The position numbers were made by a program, and so were the translations under genes. Shown here piece after piece: positions 34,748-42,698 of a stretch of DNA of 64,000 nt (position 1 is the stretch's first letter; each line of letters opens with the position of its first letter). The DNA is from Bog-473 sp963736525 (lineage in GTDB: Bacteria > Actinomycetota > Acidimicrobiia > Acidimicrobiales > RAAP-2), in NCBI GenBank assembly GCA_963736525.1, contig CAVTPF010000015.1:1-64000 (forward strand), given 5' to 3'. The notes below the pieces were generated by a model that saw only the letters and a list, made by a program, of their open reading frames with translations, made no database searches and was not told the origin of the DNA.

Positions 34748-37624
34748 GTGAGCGAACAGCGTGCAGCCGCCCAGAACGAGGACCTCGAACCGTTCGAGGA
34801 CTTCCTGCGGCGCCACGTGGGGACCTCTGACGAAGAGCAGACGGCGATGCTCAAGGTGCTGGGGTACGAGAGCATCGACGCGCTCGTGGACGACGCCGTG
34901 CCTGGCGGCGTGCGCAGTCTGGGTGCCCTCGATCTCCCGGGGGCCGTCTCCGAGCGCCAGGCGCTCGAGGAGCTCCGCCAACTCGCCTCCCGCAACGAGA
35001 TCGCCGAGCCGATGATCGGCCTCGGCTACTACGGGACGATCACGCCCGCGGTGATCAGGCGCAACGTGCTCGAGAGCCCTGCCTGGTACACCGCGTACAC
35101 CCCGTACCAACCCGAGATCAGCCAGGGCCGGCTCGAGGCCTTGTTGAACTTCCAGACCATGGTGTGCGACCTCACCGGTCTCGACACCGCGAACGCGTCC
35201 CTGCTCGACGAGGGCACGGCGGTCGCCGAGGCGGTGACGCTCATGCACCGGCGGGCCACCGTGCCGAGCGATCGGGTCCTGGTGGACGCCGACTGCTTCC
35301 CGCAGACCATCGCCGTGCTGCAGACGCGGCTCGCGCAGCTCGGGATGGAGCTCGAGGTGGTCGACCTGACGGCGGGCCTGCCGGCGGGCGACTTCTTCGG
35401 CGTGGTCCAGCAGTACCCGGGCTGCTCCGGCGCAATCCGGGACTTCGCCGCCGTCACCGAGGAGGCACACCGACGTGGGGCGATGGTGGCGGTGGCCGCC
35501 GACCTGTTGGCGCTGACGCTGCTGAAACCGCCGGGAGAGTGGGGAGCGGACGTGGTCGTCGGTTCATCGCAGCGCTTCGGGGTGCCGCTGTGGTACGGCG
35601 GACCGCACGCGGCCTACATGGCCGTCAAGGCCGGGCTCGAGCGTGACCTGCCCGGACGCCTGGTCGGGCTGTCGATCGACGCCGAGGAACGGCCGGCCTA
35701 CCGGCTGGCCCTGCAGACGCGCGAGCAGCACATCCGGCGTGAGCGCGCGACGTCGAACATCTGCACGGCGCAGGTGCTGCTCGCCGTCGTCGCGGCCATG
35801 TACGCCGTGTACCACGGGGCGGAGGGGCTACGCGGCATCGCCCGCCGTGTCCACGGACGGACGATGGAGCTGGCGACCGGGCTGCGGGACGGCGGTCTCG
35901 TCCTGGCGCACGACGAGTTCTTCGACACCATTGTCGTGGAGGCACCGGGGAGGGCCGTCGGGATCGTGGACCGGGCGCGGGCGCGGGGGGTGTTGCTCCG
36001 CCTGGTCGATGCTGAACACGTCGGCATCTCCTGTGGCGAGACCACGACCGCATCGCATGTGGCGGCGGTGCTCGACGCGTTCGGCGTGGATGGCGCATGG
36101 GACGGGGAAGCGGGGCGCGGCGACGCGCTGCCCGAGTCGTTGGTGCGCCGTGGACCCATCCTGAGCCATCCGGTGTTCAAGGAGCACCACTCGGAGACGG
36201 CGATGCTGCGCTACCTGCGCCTGTTGTCGGACCGCGATTTCGCTCTCGATCGAGGCATGATCCCGCTGGGCTCGTGCACCATGAAACTCAACGCGACGAC
36301 CGAGATGGAGCCGGTGGGCCTACCCGGTTTCAGCGACATCCATCCCTTCGCACCCCCCGACAGCACGCCCGGGTACCTCTCGCTGATCGACGATCTCGAG
36401 CGGTGGTTGGCCACCGTCACGGGGTACGCCAAGGTGTCGGTCCAGCCCAACGCGGGGAGCCAGGGAGAGCTGGCCGGGCTGCTGGCCATCCGGGCCTACC
36501 ACCAGTCCCGGGGCGAACCGCAACGTGACGTCTGCCTCATTCCCTCGAGCGCGCACGGCACCAATGCGGCGTCGGCCGTCATGGCCGGCATGCGCGTCGT
36601 GGTGGTCGCCGCACTCGACGACGGCGCAGTCGACCTCGACGACCTCCGAGCCAAGTGTGAGGAACACGGCGAGCGGTTGGCGGCAATCATGGTGACGTAT
36701 CCCTCGACGCACGGCGTCTACGAGGAGGGCATCACCGACATGTGCGACCTGGTCCACCGGTACGGAGGTCAGGTCTACATCGACGGTGCGAACCTCAATG
36801 CGCTGCTCGGACTGGCGAAGCCCGGCGAGTTCGGTGGTGACGTGTCGCACCTGAACCTGCACAAGACCTTCTGCATCCCCCACGGGGGCGGTGGTCCGGG
36901 CGTCGGTCCGGTCGCCGTGGTCGAGCACCTGGTGCCGTTCCTGCCTTCGCACCCGATGCATCCCCGGCCCGAACAGCGCGACGGCATCGGACCGGTGAGC
37001 GCGGCGCCGTTCGGCAGCGCCGGGATCCTGCCGATCAGTTGGGCCTACATGCGGCTGCTCTCGGGTACCGGGTTGGCCCACGCGACCAAGTCCGCCGTCC
37101 TGGCCGCCAACTACGTGGCGGCGCGGCTGGCCTCGTCGTTCCCGATCCTCTACACCGGCGCTAGCGGTCTGGTGGCGCACGAGTGCATCTTGGACCTGCG
37201 CGGGCTCACGAAGGCGACGGGCGTCACGGTCGACGACGTTGCGAAGCGGCTCATCGACTACGGGTTCCATGCGCCGACGATGAGCTTTCCGGTGGCGGGC
37301 ACGCTGATGGTCGAGCCCACGGAGAGCGAAAACCTGGACGAGCTGGACCGGTTCTGCGACGCCATGATCGCCATCCGTGCCGAAATCGACGACGTGGCAG
37401 CGGGGCGCTGGCCCGCCGAGCAGAGCCCGCTACGGGGCGCGCCGCACACTGCGGAGGCGCTGGTGGGGGAGTGGGACAGGTCGTACGACCGCCGGACGGC
37501 TGTCTTCCCGACGGGGCACACCGCGGGCAAGTACTGGCCCCCGGTGGCGCGGATCAATCAGGCGTATGGCGACCGCCACCTGGTCTGCTCGTGCCCACCC
37601 GTCGACGCGTTCGCGTCGACCTGA
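34748..37624 (+). CDS. gcvP: Glycine dehydrogenase (decarboxylating), P protein
   Basis: 958 residues, the fused single-chain form. It decarboxylates glycine with PLP and loads the aminomethyl group on GcvH. The PLP lysine is in SHLNLHKTFCIPHGGGGPGVG, with the Gly-rich loop after it; TYPSTHGVYE and MVCDLTGLDTANASLLDEGTA are also typical. AGGAGA lies 5 bases before GTG 34748, which sets the start after the riboswitch; longer upstream frames run through the RNA and are not coding. The L protein is not in this window. Confidence 0.95.
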   Translation: MSEQRAAAQNEDLEPFEDFLRRHVGTSDEEQTAMLKVLGYESIDALVDDAVPGGVRSLGALDLPGAVSERQALEELRQLASRNEIAEPMIGLGYYGTITPAVIRRNVLESPAWYTAYTPYQPEISQGRLEALLNFQTMVCDLTGLDTANASLLDEGTAVAEAVTLMHRRATVPSDRVLVDADCFPQTIAVLQTRLAQLGMELEVVDLTAGLPAGDFFGVVQQYPGCSGAIRDFAAVTEEAHRRGAMVAVAADLLALTLLKPPGEWGADVVVGSSQRFGVPLWYGGPHAAYMAVKAGLERDLPGRLVGLSIDAEERPAYRLALQTREQHIRRERATSNICTAQVLLAVVAAMYAVYHGAEGLRGIARRVHGRTMELATGLRDGGLVLAHDEFFDTIVVEAPGRAVGIVDRARARGVLLRLVDAEHVGISCGETTTASHVAAVLDAFGVDGAWDGEAGRGDALPESLVRRGPILSHPVFKEHHSETAMLRYLRLLSDRDFALDRGMIPLGSCTMKLNATTEMEPVGLPGFSDIHPFAPPDSTPGYLSLIDDLERWLATVTGYAKVSVQPNAGSQGELAGLLAIRAYHQSRGEPQRDVCLIPSSAHGTNAASAVMAGMRVVVVAALDDGAVDLDDLRAKCEEHGERLAAIMVTYPSTHGVYEEGITDMCDLVHRYGGQVYIDGANLNALLGLAKPGEFGGDVSHLNLHKTFCIPHGGGGPGVGPVAVVEHLVPFLPSHPMHPRPEQRDGIGPVSAAPFGSAGILPISWAYMRLLSGTGLAHATKSAVLAANYVAARLASSFPILYTGASGLVAHECILDLRGLTKATGVTVDDVAKRLIDYGFHAPTMSFPVAGTLMVEPTESENLDELDRFCDAMIAIRAEIDDVAAGRWPAEQSPLRGAPHTAEALVGEWDRSYDRRTAVFPTGHTAGKYWPPVARINQAYGDRHLVCSCPPVDAFAST

Positions 37625-37651
37625 CGGGACGGCACGGCGGCCACGTGCTGC

Positions 37652-38041
37652 TCAGGCCAACGCCATGAGCGCGATGCCCGCGGCCGCTGCGGCCAGGCAG
37701 ACGGCCAGGCCGCCCAGCGTGTACACGAGCGCCTCCGTGCGGTGGCCGTTGCGGAGCAGGTGGATCGTCTCCCAGCTCGCCGTCGACCACGTGGTGTAGC
37801 CGCCGCAGAGACCCACGCCGGCAACGGCCAGAGCGTGGGGACCGAGACCGTGGTAGAGGGAGAGCCCGGTCAGCACGCCCAGGGCAAACGATCCCGACGC
37901 GTTGACCGTCATGGTGCCGACCGGGAGCGGATCGGGGCGCCGCAGCGCAACGTGGTGGATGAGAAGGGCACGCAGGACGGCGCCCGCGCCGCCGGCCAGC
38001 GCCACCAGAAGCGCCAGCCCGAGGGTGGGGGAGGAGCTCAC
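37652..38041 (-). CDS. crcB: Fluoride exporter FluC subunit 2
   Basis: 129 residues, four hydrophobic helices. The FluC/CrcB pattern is visible: GGAGAVLRAL in helix 1, VGTMTVNASGSFALGVL in helix 2 with the pore Asn, and CGGYTTWSTASWE in the central break. FluC works as a dual-topology dimer that exports fluoride. Two adjacent crcB genes suggest an oppositely oriented heterodimer. GTG 38041 overlaps the stop of the upstream paralogue by four bases. Confidence 0.9.
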   Translation of the reverse strand: MSSSPTLGLALLVALAGGAGAVLRALLIHHVALRRPDPLPVGTMTVNASGSFALGVLTGLSLYHGLGPHALAVAGVGLCGGYTTWSTASWETIHLLRNGHRTEALVYTLGGLAVCLAAAAAGIALMALA

Positions 38042-38523
38042 GCCGGTGCCAACCTCCGTCCGAGGACGTCGCCTGCCACCACCAGCGTCACGCCACCGGC
38101 CACGGTGGCGGCCAGGTACGCCAGACCCGACGCCAGGTCACCGTGCTTGCCCAGGAGCACGGCGTCGACGGCCAGGGTCGAGTAGGTCGTCCATCCCCCA
38201 AGGAAGCCGATCACGAGGAGCGGCCGCGCCAGCGGGAACCGGTGTGCGGCGCGCTCTGTCAGCGGGACCATCAGCCCGATGGCCAGTGAGCCGGTCAGGT
38301 TGACGAGGAGCGTCACCCAGGGGAAGCCGCCCGGGGAGATCGCGTGGTGGGCCTGCAGCAGGTAGCGGGCCACGGTACCGAGCGCGCCGCCCACGAAGAT
38401 GGCGAAGATGGTGGACGCGGACAACCCCAGCAGTGGGAGGGCGGCCTCGTCGAGCAGGTCGCGCTTCCGGCCGGGCGCGACCGGTTGGGATCCGTCGGTG
38501 GTCCGGGGCAGCTGCTCGTCCAT
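38038..38523 (-). CDS. crcB: Fluoride exporter FluC subunit 1
   Basis: 161 residues with a longer cytosolic N-terminus, then four helices. It shares the family pattern GGALGTVARYLLQ, TLLVNLTGSLAIGL and LGGWTTYSTLAVD with its neighbour. It is the first gene after a fluoride riboswitch (38546-38613), which supports fluoride as the inducing ion. ATG 38523 begins the frame; the downstream paralogue overlaps its stop, so both are made from one mRNA. Confidence 0.91.
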   Translation of the reverse strand: MDEQLPRTTDGSQPVAPGRKRDLLDEAALPLLGLSASTIFAIFVGGALGTVARYLLQAHHAISPGGFPWVTLLVNLTGSLAIGLMVPLTERAAHRFPLARPLLVIGFLGGWTTYSTLAVDAVLLGKHGDLASGLAYLAATVAGGVTLVVAGDVLGRRLAPA

Positions 38524-38545
38524 GGCTCGGCCCTCCGTGCCGCCT

Positions 38546-38613
38546 GTCAGGAGCCATCAGCCATGTCGTGCCGGCGGTTCAGGGCAGTGCCCTCCGGCGG
38601 GACCCATCGCCGG
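38546..38613 (-). ncRNA. Fluoride riboswitch (crcB motif)
   Basis: Reading on the minus strand: GGCGATGG (38611-38604), a GCC-rich arm, ACCGCC, and the signature GCTGATGGCTCCT (38561-38549) match the crcB-motif consensus. It lies in the leader of the first crcB gene. A -10-like TAGCAT near 38639-38634 is a plausible promoter. Confidence 0.85.
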
Positions 38614-38862
38614 TCACGTTGCTGCTGGCACCCATGCTAGCGACGCACGGCGCAGCGAGGGGTAGTGGGTCAGTTCGGAGGATGGTCCGGCGAAAAGTAT
38701 CCGCCGCCTGACGTCCGGTCGCACACCTCGGTCGTCAGACCAGTCGTCTCAGGGCATGTAGGGGACGTCACGGACCGAGTTTTGCTGTCCGTGATGATTG
38801 CTGACGTGATGCCTCCACGCGGATAGCCAGGGTCGCGACCGGTTCGGATCGCCCCTCGGTGC
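38614..38862. other. Intergenic region between SDR and crcB genes
   Basis: About 250 bases without a gene. A perfect inverted repeat TCACGGAC (38768-38775) and GTCCGTGA (38787-38794) could end either the SDR transcript or be a binding site; there is no U-tract. Nothing else is recognised besides the crcB promoter near 38634-38639. Confidence 0.5.
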
Positions 38863-39609
38863 TCAGAGACGCGGCCCCGGGGCACGCCGGAACTCGAAGG
38901 GCTCGCTTTCCCGCCCGGCGACGACGTACCAGCACTGGCCGGTGGAGTCCGAGTCGAGGATGCGCCGGAACGCCGTGACGACGTCGTCCACGTCGATGAT
39001 CGGGAAGCCCATGTCCAGCAGCGTCTGCTCGGAGCCCTTGATGATGTTCGTGTAGGCAAAGGAGGGGCACAGCGCATGGACGCGGATGTCGTCCGGCGCG
39101 TAGACCGGGCCCAACGAACGCGCCAGGCCGACCACGGCATGCTTGTTGGCGGCGTAGATCGGGTCGAACGGCGTGGCCACCAGGCCGGCCATGGAGGCCG
39201 TGGCCACGATGGTGCCGCCGCCGCTGGCCTTGATGGCGGGCCGGGCTGCCGCAATGCCGTACACGACGCCGTCGAGGTTGATGGCCATGGAACGTCGGTA
39301 GGCCTCCGGGTCGAAATCGTCGCCCATGCCGCACCACGAGGTGACGCCGGCATTCAGATGCGCGATGTGGAGCCCGCCGAATGCATCGACCGCGCTGGCC
39401 ACGGCGGCCGTGCTGGCGGCGGGGTCGGCTACGTCGGTGTGGACGAAGCGACCATTGAGCTCCTCGGCCAGGGCCTTCCCCCGCGCCACGTCGATGTCCG
39501 CGATGACGACGTGGGCCCCCTGGCCGGCCAGATGCCGCGCCACCCCCTCACCGATGCCGTTGCTCCCGCCGGTGATGAGTGCGACCTTGCCGTCCACGTC
39601 CATTGCCAT
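38863..39609 (-). CDS. Short-chain dehydrogenase/reductase
   Basis: 248 residues of the classical SDR family. The NAD(P) loop is TGGSNGIGEG (about residues 14-23), followed by ADIDV, which suggests NAD. Catalytic residues are Ser in ATASMAG and Tyr-x3-Lys in DPIYAANKHAV; NAGVTSW is the structural motif. The substrate is unknown. ATG 39609 follows a TACCAT box (39622-39617) by 7 bases, a leaderless arrangement; a second ATG two codons downstream is possible. It ends next to the intergenic region before crcB. Confidence 0.9.
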   Translation of the reverse strand: MAMDVDGKVALITGGSNGIGEGVARHLAGQGAHVVIADIDVARGKALAEELNGRFVHTDVADPAASTAAVASAVDAFGGLHIAHLNAGVTSWCGMGDDFDPEAYRRSMAINLDGVVYGIAAARPAIKASGGGTIVATASMAGLVATPFDPIYAANKHAVVGLARSLGPVYAPDDIRVHALCPSFAYTNIIKGSEQTLLDMGFPIIDVDDVVTAFRRILDSDSTGQCWYVVAGRESEPFEFRRAPGPRL

Positions 39610-39616
39610 GGTGCAG

Positions 39617-39622
39617 ATGGTA
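39617..39622 (-). promoter_or_regulatory. Leaderless -10 box TACCAT (SDR)
   Basis: TACCAT on the minus strand, 7 bases before ATG 39609. Confidence 0.6.
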
Positions 39623-39632
39623 GGGGAGCTGC

Positions 39633-41657
39633 TCAGGCGAGGGGGGATGGGATGGGGCGGGCGTGCACGACGCTCAGGTGTTGGATCGGACGCGTCATCG
39701 CCACGTAGAGCAGCCGCAGCCCGCGGCGGTCGTCGCCCGCGATGGCCGCCGGCTCGACCACGACGACCGCGTCGAACTCGAGGCCCTTGGCCGCCGGAGC
39801 AGGGAGGATCGTGACGGGTCGGGTCATGGCGTCGCGATCGAGCAACCCAACGTCCGCGTGGGGACGCGCCAACCGGGCGAGCGTGGGTGCGAGGTCGTCC
39901 GGCGTGATGATCGCCACGAGCGCGTGCTCGTCGGCCAGTGCGCGCGCCTCAGCCAGTGCGGCGGCGGCCAACTCGGCGGCGCCCACCGTGCGCACGGAAG
40001 GTTCCGTGCGGCCCGCACGGATGGAGGTCGTGGGTCGCACGCCGGGTGCGGCCACCGGCAGCAGACGAGAGGCGAAGTCCAGGACGCGGCCCGGTGCCCG
40101 GTACCCGAGGGTCAGCTCGTCGTGATGGGTCGGGGAGCCCGCCGGCAGGTGCGCCCGCACCTCCTCCCAGTCGGCATAGGTGAACGGGCCGGTGGCCTGG
40201 GCCAGGTCGCCCAGCACGGTGATCGACGCGGACGGGGCGCGCCGGGCGATCATGCGCAGTTGCATGGGGGTCAGGTCCTGCGCCTCGTCGACAACGATGT
40301 GCCCGTAGGAGCGGGTGCGGCCGCCGGTCAGGAAGGTGGCCTCGTCGAGCAGGGCGAGGTCGTCGGTGCTCCAGGCGGCCGCGGACGGCGACGCACGGCG
40401 GGACCGCAGGAGCAGCTCCCGTTCGGAGTCGGAGAACAGTCCGGCGCCGTAGCGCTCGAGCTGTGCCCGCGACGACAGCAGATCTCGGACCAGCGCCGAG
40501 GGCGAGACCGTCGGCCAGAGCGAATCGAGGAGAGCCGTGAAATCCGTGGTCGAAGTCAGCTCACCTTCGAACCACGCTTCGTCGGCGCCCAAGCGGGCCG
40601 AGGCGCGAAAGGCGCGCCGGGCCTCGCTGACGAGGCGCGCCCGCAGCGCCGTGCGGCCGGCCTTGTAGGGGGCGGGACGGGCGACGATGGACGCCACGAG
40701 CTCGTTCACCGTCGCGGCACTGAGGGTGGCGCGGGCGAAGCGCACACGCAAGCTGACGTCCTCTTCGAGGAGGCCACGACGACCCTGGAGGGCGCGCCAC
40801 AGGAGCTCGCCCATCCGGGCGTCCCCCTTGATCCGGCGGAGCTCCATCGGCTCCTCCACCTTGACCTTGGCTCGAGGGGCGATGTCGGCGATGGTGGTCT
40901 GCACGACGGCCTCTTCCCCGAGCGAGGGGAGGACCTGCGCGATGTAGCGCAGGAACGCACGGCTCGGGCCGAGCACGAGCACGCCCTCCCGGCTCAATTC
41001 GGGGTGGTTGTAGAGGAGGAAGGCGGCCCTGTGGAGGCCGATGGCCGTCTTCCCGGTGCCGGGGCCGCCCTGCACGGTGAGCACCTGATGAAGCGGCGCA
41101 CGGATGATTTCGTCCTGCTCGGCTTGGATCGTGGCGACGATGTCGAGCATCTCTCCCGTGCGGCCTCGCTCGAGCTCGGCCAGGAGCGCATCTCCACCGC
41201 GCAGGCGTGTGGCGCCCACCTCCTCGCCGGCCCCGCCGAAGAGGTCGTCGGCGACCGCAACGACGGAACGGCGGTCCACCATGATCTGGCGGCGCCGCGC
41301 CAGCCCGAGGGCGTCCTTCGCCCTGGCTCTGTAGAAGGGGACCGCGACGGGAGCACGCCAGTCCACGACGACCGGGTCGGAGCGCGCGTCCTCGACATGG
41401 CGCCGGCCGATGTGCCACGTGGCGCCCTCCTCCTCGTCGATCCGACCGAAGAGCAGTGGACGCGGGCTGTCGGCCAGCAGCGACACCCGCCGCGACAGGG
41501 CGGCCACGTAGTCCAGATCGGGGTTTCCCGCGGCGACGAGATCGCTGAGGAGCCGCTCGGCTCGCTGTCGCATGGTCGCGAGCGAGTCCAAGGCATGGTC
41601 GAGGTGGGCCTGTTCGGCGGCCAGCTCGGGGTCGGGGACGGGCTCCGCCACGGTCAT
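39633..41657 (-). CDS. HelD-like superfamily I helicase
   Basis: About 674 residues from ATG 41657. Walker A is QGGPGTGKTAIGLHRAAFLLYNH without a lid, Walker B HIVVDEAQDLTPMQL, and a C-terminal motif VVVEPAAIAGDDRRGLRLLYVAMTR completes a UvrD-like fold. The N-terminal coiled coil and the DPVVVDWRAPVAVPFYRA block are typical of HelD. HelD/HelR proteins remove stalled or drug-bound RNA polymerase from DNA, and actinobacterial HelR helps survive rifampicin (established knowledge of the family). Which subclass this is I cannot say. Its leader contains a terminator-like hairpin. Confidence 0.88.
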   Translation of the reverse strand: MTVAEPVPDPELAAEQAHLDHALDSLATMRQRAERLLSDLVAAGNPDLDYVAALSRRVSLLADSPRPLLFGRIDEEEGATWHIGRRHVEDARSDPVVVDWRAPVAVPFYRARAKDALGLARRRQIMVDRRSVVAVADDLFGGAGEEVGATRLRGGDALLAELERGRTGEMLDIVATIQAEQDEIIRAPLHQVLTVQGGPGTGKTAIGLHRAAFLLYNHPELSREGVLVLGPSRAFLRYIAQVLPSLGEEAVVQTTIADIAPRAKVKVEEPMELRRIKGDARMGELLWRALQGRRGLLEEDVSLRVRFARATLSAATVNELVASIVARPAPYKAGRTALRARLVSEARRAFRASARLGADEAWFEGELTSTTDFTALLDSLWPTVSPSALVRDLLSSRAQLERYGAGLFSDSERELLLRSRRASPSAAAWSTDDLALLDEATFLTGGRTRSYGHIVVDEAQDLTPMQLRMIARRAPSASITVLGDLAQATGPFTYADWEEVRAHLPAGSPTHHDELTLGYRAPGRVLDFASRLLPVAAPGVRPTTSIRAGRTEPSVRTVGAAELAAAALAEARALADEHALVAIITPDDLAPTLARLARPHADVGLLDRDAMTRPVTILPAPAAKGLEFDAVVVVEPAAIAGDDRRGLRLLYVAMTRPIQHLSVVHARPIPSPLA

Positions 41658-41700
41658 CGCGCAGCCTGATCCTCGGCATTGCGCGAAAAAGCGGCCGCGC

Positions 41701-41723
41701 AAAAGACCCCGGACATGCCGGGG
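41701..41723 (-). terminator. Terminator-like hairpin in the HelD leader
   Basis: On the minus strand a 6-bp perfect stem CCCCGG/CCGGGG (41723-41707) with a 5-base loop is followed by TCTTTT (41706-41701), 44 bases before the HelD start codon. Its position ahead of the gene rather than after it suggests attenuation. A GCGGCCGC palindrome with T5 follows at 41697-41686. Confidence 0.55.
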
Positions 41724-42071
41724 ACACTAGTTCATTTTCGCCACCTGTACAAGCCCCTTACCAGGTATTTCACCTTCTTATCCGTCCGGACTTTGAACCT
41801 TTAACCAAGGGGACTTATCGCCCGTCACTTTAGTGAAAAAGCGGCCCCGAATCAAGTCCCTTTCTGGCGAGGGCCCGGGACCGCGGTGCGTCCGGTTGCC
41901 CCTGGCCGTCTGGCGTGGCGCCGGGATGGTGCGGCGTGTGCAGACGAGACCGGCGCAGTGACCGGCGCTGGACGGGCGCTGATCACGGCGTCACGGATTC
42001 CGGTTCCCGGAGCGTGCCCTCACGCGCGACGCACGTTCCTTTGTCTCCGGCTTACTGTGCGGCCGGCGTGT

Positions 42072-42105
42072 GAGCACTGCACCCCGGAGCAGTGGTGCAG
42101 TGCTC
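42072..42105. repeat. 12-bp perfect inverted repeat near dif
   Basis: GAGCACTGCACC (42072-42083) and GGTGCAGTGCTC (42094-42105) flank a 10-base loop. No U-tract follows on either strand, so it is not a classical terminator; it lies 50 bases from dif. Confidence 0.65.
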
Positions 42106-42154
42106 GGATCAAGTCCGTCGAGCCCGTCGCCGACCCTGCCGGTTTTCGTATGTA

Positions 42155-42182
42155 ACTTAACATAATGAACATTATCGGCGGT
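42155..42182 (-). other. dif: Chromosome dimer resolution site dif (XerCD)
   Basis: On the minus strand the 28 bases read as XerC arm ACCGCCGATAA (42182-42172), 6-base centre TGTTCA, XerD arm TTATGTTAAGT (42165-42155). The XerD arm differs at one base from E. coli dif and follows the actinobacterial pattern. The AT-rich 28-mer stands out in GC-rich surroundings. XerC and XerD resolve chromosome dimers here at division, and the site marks the replication terminus. Confidence 0.88.
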
Positions 42183-42698
42183 AATCACCAACAAAGAGCC
42201 CAGCTCAGAAGGCTGCAGGTTGGCTCCTGCCAGGGTGCTCAGAACCAGAGTGAGTCGCTCAGAAGCGGCCAGATTCCGCCGAGGCCGTCCGGCGTGGGAC
42301 CCGCGGCCTCTGCCAGTCGACCGGGTCGTCGCGTTGCACACTCGGCGTGCTGTCGCGCCCGCCGGCAACGCACGAAGGCGCCGGCAGTTCGCTGCGCGCA
42401 TAAAGGGGGAGTCGGGCGGTACTCCCCCGCCGCCTCGGCGGCCGAGGCAGCACCGGGGCCGGGAGGACGGGGGGTTCGTGAAGGGGGCACGAATACCTCC
42501 CGGCTCCGGTGTGCTGTACCGACAGCATGCGACCCCGACATGTGAGGTCAGACAGTGCTCGCTGGGCCGCTCCTGAGAGGTCGCGAAAGGCACGAAAACG
42601 CTCTGGGCTGCTACTTTAGGCCCGTCTTACATAGAACACCAAGGTGGCTCACAGCTGGGATTCGGCTCATTGTGAAATGGCTCGGCTGAATTGGGTTC

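Larger units (their letters stand above)
41724..42698. other. Gene-poor terminus region around dif
   Basis: About 975 bases with no recognisable protein or tRNA gene; open frames here match nothing and are GC-rich artefacts. It contains a relatively AT-rich stretch (41760-41860) with several GGACTT/AAGTCC-type half-sites upstream of the HelD gene, a perfect 12-bp hairpin (42072-42105) and the dif site (42155-42182). A plausible promoter for the downstream export operon lies somewhere near 42620-42645 but is not certain. Confidence 0.6.

Noticed and set aside
42220..42576. Open frame of 118 codons between dif and the export operon
   Set aside because: Arg/Pro-rich composition, no start signal and no domain; other frames are equally open.
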